Shown here: one piece after another, positions 1 through 5,823 of the stretch
How positions within the stretch are numbered: the first letter of the stretch is position 1
How the letters are laid out: each line of letters begins with the position of its first letter
DNA from: Erysipelotrichaceae bacterium
GTDB lineage: Bacteria > Bacillota_I > Bacilli_A > Erysipelotrichales > Erysipelotrichaceae
Length of the DNA stretch: 6,059 nt
Direction: 5' to 3'
Assembly: GCA_017418585.1 (NCBI GenBank)
Contig: JAFONG010000079.1
Location: 1 to 6,059 of the forward strand
Notes under the pieces: generated by a model
The model's database searches: none
The model's input: only the letters and a program-made list of their open reading frames with translations
What the model was told of the DNA's origin: nothing
Program-made: the position numbers and the translations under genes

Positions 1-498
1 CAGAACGATGTTTCCGTAATCCTCCGCAACCTCATCAAAGACACTTAAGATATCGCAGGAGAAATCGTCGATCTCGTCCATGTTGATGACGATCACTTCC
101 GTATCGTCCAGCTCGCTCAGGCAGTCGTACAGGGCGTCCAGATTCTCCCCGTAGTATTCCGGGAATTCAAAGAGTTCCTTCAGATACTCGTGTCCTCTCT
201 CACCCAGTTCATAGACATCCAGAATGATCTTCTGCTTCGCTTCTTCCGGACTGTAGTCGTAGTTGAGATGAAGATGTTCAAAATCCTTGCTGGCCTGATC
301 CAGGATCTTAAGGTAGTCCAGAGATCTTTCGGACGCGTTCTCGCAATAGTTGATCTTTACTTCCGTCTTGGGAAGACAGGAAAGATATTCATAGAAGCCA
401 TCCGGAGAATCTGCTTCATAGGGCGGATCGGTAAAGATCCCTTTCAGATAGTCGCTGCCGAAATCGTTCAGCAGTCTGATGTCCAAATATACTGTCTT
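1..498 (-). repeat. Internal duplication: two barstar domains in direct repeat at protein level
   Basis: Translating the minus strand and sliding the protein against itself by 88 residues aligns residues 2-79 with 90-167 without a gap. I count about 24 identities in 78 positions, plus many conservative pairs. Anchors include DYLKGIF/EYLKELF, YEYLS/YDCLS, TEV/TEV and LD/FD in the last helix. In the window, copy A is about 265-498 and copy B about 1-234. The DNA copies are too diverged to be a recent duplication. Confidence 0.8.
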
Positions 499-501
499 CA
501 T
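1..501 (-). CDS. Barstar-family ribonuclease inhibitor with two tandem barstar domains (3' end outside window)
   Basis: This is the cytoplasmic immunity protein for the barnase encoded just upstream; barstar plugs the barnase active site. The start at 501 opens an ORF of 167 visible codons that runs off the left edge. Residues 90-167 form a recognisable barstar domain. PEYYGENLDALYDCLS (114-129) matches the barstar binding helix: Tyr29, Asn33, Asp35 and Asp39 equivalents are present, Trp38 is Tyr and Thr42 is Ser. Glu76 is also kept (E157) and Glu80 is Asp (D161). Residues 2-79 are a second, diverged copy in the same register, joined by a short linker (80-89). A single barstar is about 90 residues, so this protein is double length. 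Alignment to barstar's end suggests the stop lies only a few codons past the edge. The ATG overlaps the barnase stop as ATGA and has its own GGAG. The family call is firm; the role of the first domain is inferred. Confidence 0.9.
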   Translation of the reverse strand, partial: MKTVYLDIRLLNDFGSDYLKGIFTDPPYEADSPDGFYEYLSCLPKTEVKINYCENASERSLDYLKILDQASKDFEHLHLNYDYSPEEAKQKIILDVYELGERGHEYLKELFEFPEYYGENLDALYDCLSELDDTEVIVINMDEIDDFSCDILSVFDEVAEDYGNIVL

Positions 502-974
502 TCTTCTTCTCCATATAACAGTTCAAAGGTTCTGTAGTGGTCTTGCGTATAGTAAATCAGCCAGTCGCTGGAATAGACGATCCTTTTCTCGTTCCTTGTT
601 CCGCCGTTGTAGTCGATGTCGCATTCGTAGTAGACGCGCCCGTCCTTCTTTGGAAGTTTTCCTTCCCGGTTTCCGAAACGGTCTCCGCCGATGCTGCAGC
701 TGTCGCAGACATCCTGAAGATTGCCCTTGCTCGCAACCCATCCCATGTCCTTTGCCTTGTCCTTGGTCACGTAATTGGACGGCAGCTTGTGGTAGGTATA
801 CAGATACAGAGCGACATCTTCCTTGGAAGTGTAGATCCCGTCTTCCCTGATCACGACTTCCTGTGCAGGAGCATGCGGATCGATTGCCGGCCGATGGTCT
901 ATGAAAGAAATAAACGCGAAAAGCCCTAAAGCGATCAGGGCGGCGATCAGGATGAATTTCAAGAACTTTTTCAT
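498..974 (-). CDS. Barnase-family secreted or membrane-anchored ribonuclease (toxin)
   Basis: A 158-residue guanyl-preferring RNase of the barnase (N1/T1) family, which cleaves single-stranded RNA. Residues 1-6 are basic and 7-25 hydrophobic, giving a Sec signal or N-terminal anchor. The only AxA-like site (A35-P-A37) lies far past the hydrophobic core, so anchoring is possible. Residues 57-152 align almost without gaps to barnase: YTYHKLPSNYVTK, GWVASKGNL, SIGGD, GNREGKLP, YSSDWLIYYTQDHYRTF. Catalytic and substrate residues are all present: K71 (Lys27), D98 (Asp54), R103 (Arg59), E117 (Glu73), R127 (Arg83), R131 (Arg87) and H146 (His102). Unlike barnase it carries C90, C93 and C118, the last beside the catalytic Glu. 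It overlaps the barstar gene by 4 bases, so the two are translationally coupled. No clear Shine-Dalgarno precedes the ATG. It is predicted to be active. Confidence 0.95.
   Translation of the reverse strand: MKKFLKFILIAALIALGLFAFISFIDHRPAIDPHAPAQEVVIREDGIYTSKEDVALYLYTYHKLPSNYVTKDKAKDMGWVASKGNLQDVCDSCSIGGDRFGNREGKLPKKDGRVYYECDIDYNGGTRNEKRIVYSSDWLIYYTQDHYRTFELLYGEEE
509..512 (-). promoter_or_regulatory. Shine-Dalgarno of the barstar gene inside the barnase 3' end
   Basis: On the minus strand GGAG lies 7 bases before the inhibitor ATG, within the codons for the barnase C-terminal Gly-Glu-Glu-Glu tail. Together with the ATGA stop/start overlap it supports coupled and efficient synthesis of the inhibitor. 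Confidence 0.7.
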
Positions 975-980
975 ACTTTC

Positions 981-989
981 ATTATATCA
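981..989 (-). promoter_or_regulatory. Extended -10 promoter element for the barnase-barstar operon
   Basis: On the minus strand the sequence reads TGATATAAT, a perfect TGn-TATAAT extended -10. No good -35 lies 16-18 bases upstream (GGTCTT at 17), which is tolerated by extended -10 promoters. The -10 ends only 6 bases before the barnase ATG, so a start site at normal spacing would fall on or next to the start codon. Either the transcript is nearly leaderless, or the true promoter lies further upstream in 990-1060 and this match is incidental. Confidence 0.5.
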
Positions 990-1064
990 GCAATATCGGC
1001 AGGAAGACCGCAGGAACCGTCTGTTTTCCGAGTAAAAGAATACAAGAATCGGTATCCTCTCGGT

Positions 1065-1070
1065 TATAAT
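1065..1070 (+). promoter_or_regulatory. Probable -10 element of the glyA operon promoter
   Basis: TATAAT sits 29 bases before the glyA ATG. It predicts a start site near 1077 and a leader of roughly 20-25 bases that still includes the CAGGAG ribosome binding site (1088-1093). I see no convincing TTGACA at 16-18 bases upstream and no TGn extension, so an activator or a weak -35 is implied. No riboswitch or T-box could fit in this leader. Confidence 0.5.
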
Positions 1071-1099
1071 GAAAGTGTAAGAAGGAACAGGAGAACATA

Positions 1100-2311
1100 A
1101 TGAGAGACTTGGAAGTTTTTGCCTCGATTCAGAAGGAAGAACAAAGGCAGAAATACAATATCGAACTGATCGCTTCGGAGAATTTCTGCAGCGATGAAGT
1201 CAGGGAAGCGGTCGGCAGCTGTCTCACCAACAAGTATGCGGAAGGCTACCCCGGCAAACGCTACTACGGGGGATGCGAGAACGTCGATGTGGTGGAGAAT
1301 CTGGCAAGAGACAGGGTGTGCCGGCTGTTTCATGCGGAGCACGCCAATGTGCAGCCCCACTGCGGTTCCGCCGCCAACATGGCCGTCTATCGGACAGTAC
1401 TGAAACCGGGCGATCGGATCCTGGGCATGTCCCTGGATGCCGGAGGACATCTCACGCACGGCTATAAGCTGAGCTTTTCCGGAAGCGATTATGAATCCTT
1501 TACTTATGGCGTGAATAAAGAAACGGAAATGATCGACTATGACGAAGTGGAAAGACTGGCACTGGAGATCAGACCGAAGATCATCGTAGCCGGAGCGTCG
1601 GCTTACGCCCGTTTCATCGATTATAAAAGATTCAGGGAGATCGCGGATAAGGTAGATGCATTCCTGATGGTAGACATGGCCCATGTGGCCGGACTGATCG
1701 CCGCAGGTCTGCATCCCGATCCGGTAGCATGTGCCGATTTCGTGACCAGCACGACGCACAAGACGCTGAGAGGTCCAAGGGGCGGACTGGTTCTGTGCAA
1801 GGAGAAGTACGCAAAGGATCTAGACAGAAACGTTTTCCCGGGCATGCAGGGAGGACCGCTGTGTCATGTGATCGCCGGAAAGGCCGTCTGTTTCTATGAA
1901 GCACTGCAGCCGGAATTCATCGAATATCAGAAACAGGTCGTAAACAACGCCAAAGTCCTGGCCGAGGCGCTGAAAGAAGAAGGCTTCCGAATCGTATCAG
2001 GAGGAACGGACAATCATATGGTCCTGGTGGATGTGAAGCACAGTTTCGGGATCACCGGCAAGCAGCTGGAATCCGCACTGGATGAAGTCAATATTACAGT
2101 TAACAAGAATTCCATCCCGTTCGATGAAGAAAAACCGGCCTATACCAGCGGCATCAGAGTGGGAACACCGGCCATGACCACCAGAGGTTTCAGGGAAGAT
2201 GAATTCCGTAAGGTCGCGCACTGGATCGCGCAGGCAGCCGGGAACATCGAAAACGATGCGGTTAAAGACCGGATCAGGAAAGAAGTCAGAGAACTGATGG
2301 AGAAATACTAG
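1100..2311 (+). CDS. glyA: Serine hydroxymethyltransferase
   Basis: PLP enzyme of the cytoplasm that converts serine and tetrahydrofolate to glycine and 5,10-methylene-THF, the main source of one-carbon units for purines, thymidylate and methionine. At 403 residues it is slightly shorter than the usual 410-420. Family signatures run in order: IELIASENF (21-29), LTNKYAEGYPGKRYYGGCE (42-60), GGHLTHG (115-121), VDMAHVAGLIAAG (191-203, with the cofactor-contacting D192 and H195), STTHKTLRGPRGG (217-229, with the PLP lysine K221), FPGMQGGP, GGTDNHM, NKNSIPFD and the C-terminal TSGIRVGTPAMTTRGF. CAGGAG lies 6 bases before the ATG. It is the first gene of the plus-strand run. No key residue is missing. 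Confidence 0.98.
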   Translation: MRDLEVFASIQKEEQRQKYNIELIASENFCSDEVREAVGSCLTNKYAEGYPGKRYYGGCENVDVVENLARDRVCRLFHAEHANVQPHCGSAANMAVYRTVLKPGDRILGMSLDAGGHLTHGYKLSFSGSDYESFTYGVNKETEMIDYDEVERLALEIRPKIIVAGASAYARFIDYKRFREIADKVDAFLMVDMAHVAGLIAAGLHPDPVACADFVTSTTHKTLRGPRGGLVLCKEKYAKDLDRNVFPGMQGGPLCHVIAGKAVCFYEALQPEFIEYQKQVVNNAKVLAEALKEEGFRIVSGGTDNHMVLVDVKHSFGITGKQLESALDEVNITVNKNSIPFDEEKPAYTSGIRVGTPAMTTRGFREDEFRKVAHWIAQAAGNIENDAVKDRIRKEVRELMEKY

Positions 2312-2322
2312 GAGGAAGCAGT

Positions 2323-2850
2323 ATGAATGCAGTCATGGAATGTATCCTGAAAAGAAGGAGTATCCGCAGTTTCAAGGCAGAGATGCCGGAAAAGGAAGAC
2401 ATCGATCAGATCATCGAGGCAGGGCTCTATGCTCCAAGCGGACATGGCGCGCAGTCGACCATCATCCTTGCCGTCACAAACAAGGAACTAAGAGACAGGA
2501 TCTCAAAAGACAACTACAGAGTCGTAGGAAGAGAAGTGAATACGGATCCTTTCTACGGGGCTCCGGTCATTCTGATCGTCCTGGCCGACAGATCATCTTC
2601 CAATAGAGCCTATGACGGTTCTGTCGTGATGGAAAACATGATGCTGGCGGCGACTTCTCTTGGACTTGGCAGTATCTGGATCAACAGGGCGAGAGAAGAG
2701 TTCGAAACGGAAGAATACAGACAGCTTTTGAAAGACCTGGGAATCGAAGGGGAATGGGAAGGCGTCGGTCATTGTGCGGTTGGTTACATTGAGGGCGAAG
2801 TTCCGCAAGCGGCACCGAGAAAACCGGGCAGAGTCTACTACGTGGAATAG
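2323..2850 (+). CDS. Nitroreductase-family FMN flavoprotein (first copy)
   Basis: A 175-residue protein of the nitroreductase superfamily: FMN-bound, usually homodimeric, NAD(P)H-dependent reductases. RRSIRSF (11-17) is the N-terminal FMN-phosphate motif and IIEAGLYAPSGHGAQ (30-44) the following conserved helix/loop. GAPVILIVLAD (79-89), MENMMLAATSLGLGSIWIN (103-121) and the C-terminal GHCAVGY (149-155) complete the fold. The length fits the short single-domain subgroup. A strong AGGAGG overlaps the glyA stop and lies 7 bases before the ATG. The physiological substrate cannot be told from sequence; nitro compounds, quinones, flavins or a biosynthetic step are all possible. It differs clearly from the second nitroreductase in this operon. 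Confidence 0.9.
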   Translation: MNAVMECILKRRSIRSFKAEMPEKEDIDQIIEAGLYAPSGHGAQSTIILAVTNKELRDRISKDNYRVVGREVNTDPFYGAPVILIVLADRSSSNRAYDGSVVMENMMLAATSLGLGSIWINRAREEFETEEYRQLLKDLGIEGEWEGVGHCAVGYIEGEVPQAAPRKPGRVYYVE

Positions 2851-2859
2851 GATCGCATC

Positions 2860-3162
2860 ATGAAGAGAATAACACTGTCCTTGATCATCTCACTGGGAAT
2901 CAACCTGCTTGGAGCACTGATCAACTATATCTATTACCGTCTTAACAGACACATGCTGCTGTGCATCAGACATTTCGGAGGTGAGATCACGATAGAATCC
3001 GCTTTCGGTCTGATATTCAGACACATCTATGCAATGAGACCGGAAGACCGGGATTCCCTGTCGATCCGTTTTGAACCCATCCTGTTTGTCATCTGGTTTC
3101 TGGCCATTGCCGTTTTTGTATATCTGATCCTGTTTGTAGTCGGAAAGATCAGAAAGAAATGA
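2860..3162 (+). CDS. Small two-helix membrane protein of unknown function
   Basis: I do not recognise this 100-residue protein. It has a short basic start (MKR), a hydrophobic stretch at about 5-26, a polar middle region rich in His, Arg and Glu (about 28-70) and a second hydrophobic stretch at about 72-95 ending in the basic tail KIRKK. Two membrane spans with the middle region probably outside the cell are predicted from the positive-inside rule. The gene starts 9 bases after the first nitroreductase with a weak AGGA, and its stop overlaps or abuts the start of the second nitroreductase, so it appears co-translated with them. It lacks the features of a lipoprotein or a transporter and gives no sign of being a broken larger gene. 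Confidence 0.75.
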   Translation: MKRITLSLIISLGINLLGALINYIYYRLNRHMLLCIRHFGGEITIESAFGLIFRHIYAMRPEDRDSLSIRFEPILFVIWFLAIAVFVYLILFVVGKIRKK

Positions 3163-3167
3163 GGAAG
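3162..3167 (+). promoter_or_regulatory. Ribosome binding site deciding the start of the second nitroreductase
   Basis: AGGAAG ends 3 bases before the ATG at 3171, and its AGGA core is 5 bases away. The in-frame ATG at 3159 has only a weak purine run ahead of it, although it makes an ATGA overlap with the membrane-protein stop. I prefer 3171, which also puts the conserved TSIRKY motif at the usual distance from the N-terminus. Confidence 0.55.
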
Positions 3168-3170
3168 CGC

Positions 3171-3689
3171 ATGGATAGCTTAGAAAACATTCTCAACCGG
3201 ACAAGTATCCGCAAGTATACTGACAGGCAGATCGCCGATGAAGATCTGCACCGGATCCTGGAAGCGGGCATGGCCGGACCGAGCTGCGTCAATTCCCGGG
3301 ACTGGTCTTTTCTTGTCGTAAGGGACAGAGAGACACTGAATAAGGTGGCGGAAGCCAATGGCAGACCTGCACAGCCGCTGAAAGGTGCGGCAGCGGGCAT
3401 CCTGGTATGCGGCGATCTGAACAGAAGCTTTCAGGGCGCTCCGGATTACTGGATCATCGACTGTTCCATCGCCGTCCAGAACATGATCCTGGCGGCGCAC
3501 GCTCTGGGAATCGGATCGGTATGGCTGGGAACCTGGCCGCAGATGGACCGGGTCAAGAAGCAGCAGGAACTTTTCGGCCTGCCGGAGCAGATCGTTCCCC
3601 ATTCTATCATTGCCTTTGGCTATCCGGCTGAAGAGAAAGAAAGAAAAGGCTTTTACGAAGAAGACAGAGTTCACTATGAGAAATGGTAG
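3171..3689 (+). CDS. Nitroreductase-family FMN flavoprotein (second, divergent copy)
   Basis: A 172-residue protein from the preferred ATG (176 from 3159) in the same superfamily as the first copy but a different branch. RTSIRKY (10-16) is the FMN-phosphate motif, ILEAGMAGPSCVNSRDW (29-45) the conserved helix/loop, GAAAGILVCGD (72-82) the central strand, and NMILAAHALGIGSVWLGTWP (104-123) the flavin-binding helix and loop. IIAFGYPAEEK (146-156) and a tail ending HYEKW close the fold. The GxGSVWLGTWP form and the VPHSIIAFGYP motif are typical of the broad group annotated as nitroreductase or NADPH-flavin oxidoreductase. It is an FMN-dependent, probably NAD(P)H-using oxidoreductase; the substrate is unknown. 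It sits directly behind the membrane protein and 31 bases ahead of the PHP gene. Confidence 0.9.
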   Translation: MDSLENILNRTSIRKYTDRQIADEDLHRILEAGMAGPSCVNSRDWSFLVVRDRETLNKVAEANGRPAQPLKGAAAGILVCGDLNRSFQGAPDYWIIDCSIAVQNMILAAHALGIGSVWLGTWPQMDRVKKQQELFGLPEQIVPHSIIAFGYPAEEKERKGFYEEDRVHYEKW

Positions 3690-3720
3690 AGAACTCAAGA
3701 AGATAAAGAAAGGATGAATC

Positions 3721-4587
3721 ATGTACGTCGATTATCATGTTCACAGCGAATTCTCCGATGACAGCAGAGAGCCGATGGAGAAGCAGATCGAACGGGCGAT
3801 CGAGCTCGGACTGGATGAGATCTGTTTTACCGATCATGTCGACTACGGCGTCAAGAAGGACTGGGACGAGGGAAATATCCAGTGGCGCGGGGGAGACGGC
3901 GTCAATTATGACCCGAGCACTCCGGATCCGCTTGCCAATGTCAACTATCCGGAATACTTCGCAAAACTGTTAAGGATGAAGGAAACCTACAAAGGAAAGA
4001 TCTCGATCAGACAGGGTCTGGAATTCGGGATCCAGAGGATCACCCTTGATCCTTTTGAAAGACTGTTTGACAAGTACAAAAATGAACTGGACTTCGTTCT
4101 GCTGTCCGTTCATCAGATCGACAATCTGGAATTCTGGCAGTCGGGTTTCCAGAAGGGAAAGACCCAGAAAGAATACAACGAGCTCTACTATAAAGAGATC
4201 TACGAGATACAGAAACGCTTCAGGCATTACAGCGTACTGGCACATCTGGACATGATCATCCGTTACGACGAACAGGGCATTTATCCGTTTGAAAACGTCA
4301 AAGACATCATCGCCGAGATCCTGAAACTGGCGATCGCCGATGGAAAGGGAATCGAGCTGAATACTTCTTCCTGGCACTACGGCATCAAGGATACGACTCC
4401 CTCCAGGGCTATCCTGAAACTGTACAAGGATCTTGGCGGAAGGATCATCACCGTCGGTTCAGACGGACATTCCACCAGATATCTGGGCGACCATATTCCG
4501 GAGGCATACCGTATCCTGAAGGAAGAGATCGGTTTCAGGGAGATCTGCACATTCGATCATATGGAACCGAAGTTCCATCTGTTATAA
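3721..4587 (+). CDS. PHP-domain phosphatase, HisJ-type (putative histidinol-phosphatase)
   Basis: A 288-residue polymerase-and-histidinol-phosphatase (PHP) enzyme with a metal-dependent TIM-barrel-like fold. Metal-binding motifs are all visible: HVH (H6, H8), TDH (H39), GLE (E101), SVH (H131), AHLD (H175) and SDGH (D248, H250). Length and order fit the HisJ family, which removes phosphate from L-histidinol phosphate late in histidine synthesis, and the GLEFG and SVHQID motifs fit it too. No other his gene is in the window, so a different phosphomonoester substrate remains possible and I give no symbol. AAAGG lies about 7 bases before the ATG. The gene belongs to the same run as glyA, with 31 bases ahead and 21 behind. 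Confidence 0.88.
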   Translation: MYVDYHVHSEFSDDSREPMEKQIERAIELGLDEICFTDHVDYGVKKDWDEGNIQWRGGDGVNYDPSTPDPLANVNYPEYFAKLLRMKETYKGKISIRQGLEFGIQRITLDPFERLFDKYKNELDFVLLSVHQIDNLEFWQSGFQKGKTQKEYNELYYKEIYEIQKRFRHYSVLAHLDMIIRYDEQGIYPFENVKDIIAEILKLAIADGKGIELNTSSWHYGIKDTTPSRAILKLYKDLGGRIITVGSDGHSTRYLGDHIPEAYRILKEEIGFREICTFDHMEPKFHLL

Positions 4588-4608
4588 ACTAGTAAAAGAG
4601 GTAGTATT

Positions 4609-5736
4609 ATGGGCATCAGGTTTTCAAAATCAATCAAGCTGGGCAATTTTCTGCGGCTGAACATTTCCCGTTACGGGATATCGACGACCATCGGCAAGAA
4701 GGGCGCTTCCGTCAGTGTCGGAACCAGAGGAACCTATCTGAATCTGTCTCCCGCCCTGGTCGGGATCAACGGGACAGGTGTCTCCTACCGGAAGAAGATC
4801 GCCGGAGGTCTGAAGAAGTCCAAGAAGACCGCCAAGAAGTCCTCCGTGGCAAAGAAGACATACCTGCCGGCAGAAGAAGCCGCAGCGGCTGAAACCGCGA
4901 ATACGGCCAGTGTCAGCGAGATCCTGGAGGAATACAGAAACAATCACGAGGCCAAGGTCAATCTGCACAAGTATGCCGATCCGGTCATGACCGGGGAAGA
5001 GTTCGCCAGATATGCGAAAGGACTGGAGTCGGAAGCGGGAAGAGAGCTCTATCAGTACAGCATCGACGGAGACGAGGATACGATCGAGAACTTCGTTTCT
5101 TCCTTTATGAACAATCTGGAGCTTGCCTACGATGTCAGAGTCAACTACGAGCTGGAAGACAAGGTTCTTTACGTAGATCTGGATCTTCCGGAGATCGAAA
5201 GCATAAATGCGGAATACCCGGTAGAAGCATCCGGGAAGATCGTATACAGGAAGAAGACTTCGGCAGAACTGAAGGAAGAGTATGCCAGGACGGTAATGAG
5301 TCTGGGCATCTTCTTAAGCGCCAACTATTTCAATCTTTCTTCCTATATCGATGAAATCGTGCTGTCCGGCTTCAATACCGTCAGGAACAGGAACGGCGAT
5401 CAGGTGGACCAGTATCTGTATTCCGTCAGATACACCAGGGATATCTTCGAAAAGACCGACCTTTCTAAAGTCGACGATCCGTATGAATTCATCCTGCGTT
5501 TCGAGAACAGGATCAACATGTCTTCGAACTATACCTTCAAGGCCATCAAGCCGTACGAGATGCAATCAAGGATAGAGGCGGATAACATCATCGACGACGC
5601 ACTGCTGGGTCTTAAGGAACTGGGATACAAGACCGCGGACATCAACAGGATACTTCCGCAGCTGATGGAGAAAGAATACGCCACTTCGGCTGACTGTCTG
5701 AAGGAAGGACTAAGACTGCTCAGCGAAAAACGCTGA
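4609..5736 (+). CDS. DUF4236 protein with a RuvA-C-like terminal domain
   Basis: A 375-residue, probably cytoplasmic protein of unknown function. Residues 1-62 match DUF4236: FSKSIKLG..LRLNISRYGIST, then GKKGASVSVGTRGTYLNLS and a closing GTGVSYR, a small beta-rich domain. Residues 62-84 are a lysine-rich linker and 86-101 an alanine-rich one. Residues about 104-315 form an alpha/beta region that I cannot name; it includes LYVDLDLPEIESI (187-199) and YLYSVRYTRDIF (269-280). Residues about 329-372 (ALLGLKELGYKTADINRILP... CLKEGLRLL) resemble the three-helix RuvB-binding domain at the end of RuvA, by motif recall rather than a search. AAAGAGG lies 7 bases before the ATG. It is the last gene before the terminator. 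The N-terminal family call is good; the function is unknown. Confidence 0.85.
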   Translation: MGIRFSKSIKLGNFLRLNISRYGISTTIGKKGASVSVGTRGTYLNLSPALVGINGTGVSYRKKIAGGLKKSKKTAKKSSVAKKTYLPAEEAAAAETANTASVSEILEEYRNNHEAKVNLHKYADPVMTGEEFARYAKGLESEAGRELYQYSIDGDEDTIENFVSSFMNNLELAYDVRVNYELEDKVLYVDLDLPEIESINAEYPVEASGKIVYRKKTSAELKEEYARTVMSLGIFLSANYFNLSSYIDEIVLSGFNTVRNRNGDQVDQYLYSVRYTRDIFEKTDLSKVDDPYEFILRFENRINMSSNYTFKAIKPYEMQSRIEADNIIDDALLGLKELGYKTADINRILPQLMEKEYATSADCLKEGLRLLSEKR

Positions 5737-5763
5737 ACCCGGATTATCAGAAAAGCTTAAGAA

Positions 5764-5794
5764 AAAGGCCATCAATAAGGATGGCCTTTGTTTT
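5764..5794. terminator. Bidirectional rho-independent terminator between convergent genes
   Basis: A perfect 10-bp stem, AAAGGCCATC / GATGGCCTTT, encloses a 6-base loop (AATAAG). On the plus strand it is followed by GTTTT, 28 bases after the DUF4236 stop. On the minus strand it is followed by TTTTTC-type T-rich sequence, and it lies 30 bases after the hemolysin III stop. It should end both the glyA run and the converging gene. Confidence 0.92.
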
Positions 5795-5823
5795 ACTTCG
5801 GTTTGCTGTTTACATTAATGTAT

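Larger units (their letters stand above)
975..1076. repeat. Inverted 12-bp repeat TATAATGAAAGT flanking the divergent intergenic region
   Basis: The 12-mer is read on the minus strand at 986-975 and on the plus strand at 1065-1076, with 78 bases between the arms. Each arm faces outward into a gene: barnase on the left, glyA on the right. Each contains a consensus -10 hexamer followed by GAAAGT. Similarity just inside the arms is weak. The arms may be two related promoters or binding sites for a shared regulator. Confidence 0.6.

Noticed and set aside
190..929. Plus-strand ORFs across the barnase-barstar region
   Set aside because: They are opposite two clear family members read on the minus strand and show no conserved motifs.
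1069..1080. Mini-ORF ATG AAA GTG TAA, mirrored by ATG AAA GTA TGA before barnase
   Set aside because: Both arise because the shared 12-mer contains ATG within the -10 element. The ATG would lie upstream of the transcription start, so it is unlikely to be translated.
975..1099. Possible riboswitch or T-box in the leader of glyA
   Set aside because: The predicted leader is only about 20-25 bases and holds just the ribosome binding site. There is no room for an aptamer or an anti-terminator hairpin.
1064..1759. Minus-strand 231-residue ORF opposite glyA
   Set aside because: It lies antisense to a textbook glyA in full agreement with its family, shows no domain signature of its own, and has no ribosome binding site. 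It is a by-product of glyA codon bias.
3180..3722. Minus-strand 180-residue ORF opposite the second nitroreductase
   Set aside because: The sense strand encodes a full nitroreductase with all motifs. The antisense translation is low-complexity, basic and unrecognisable.
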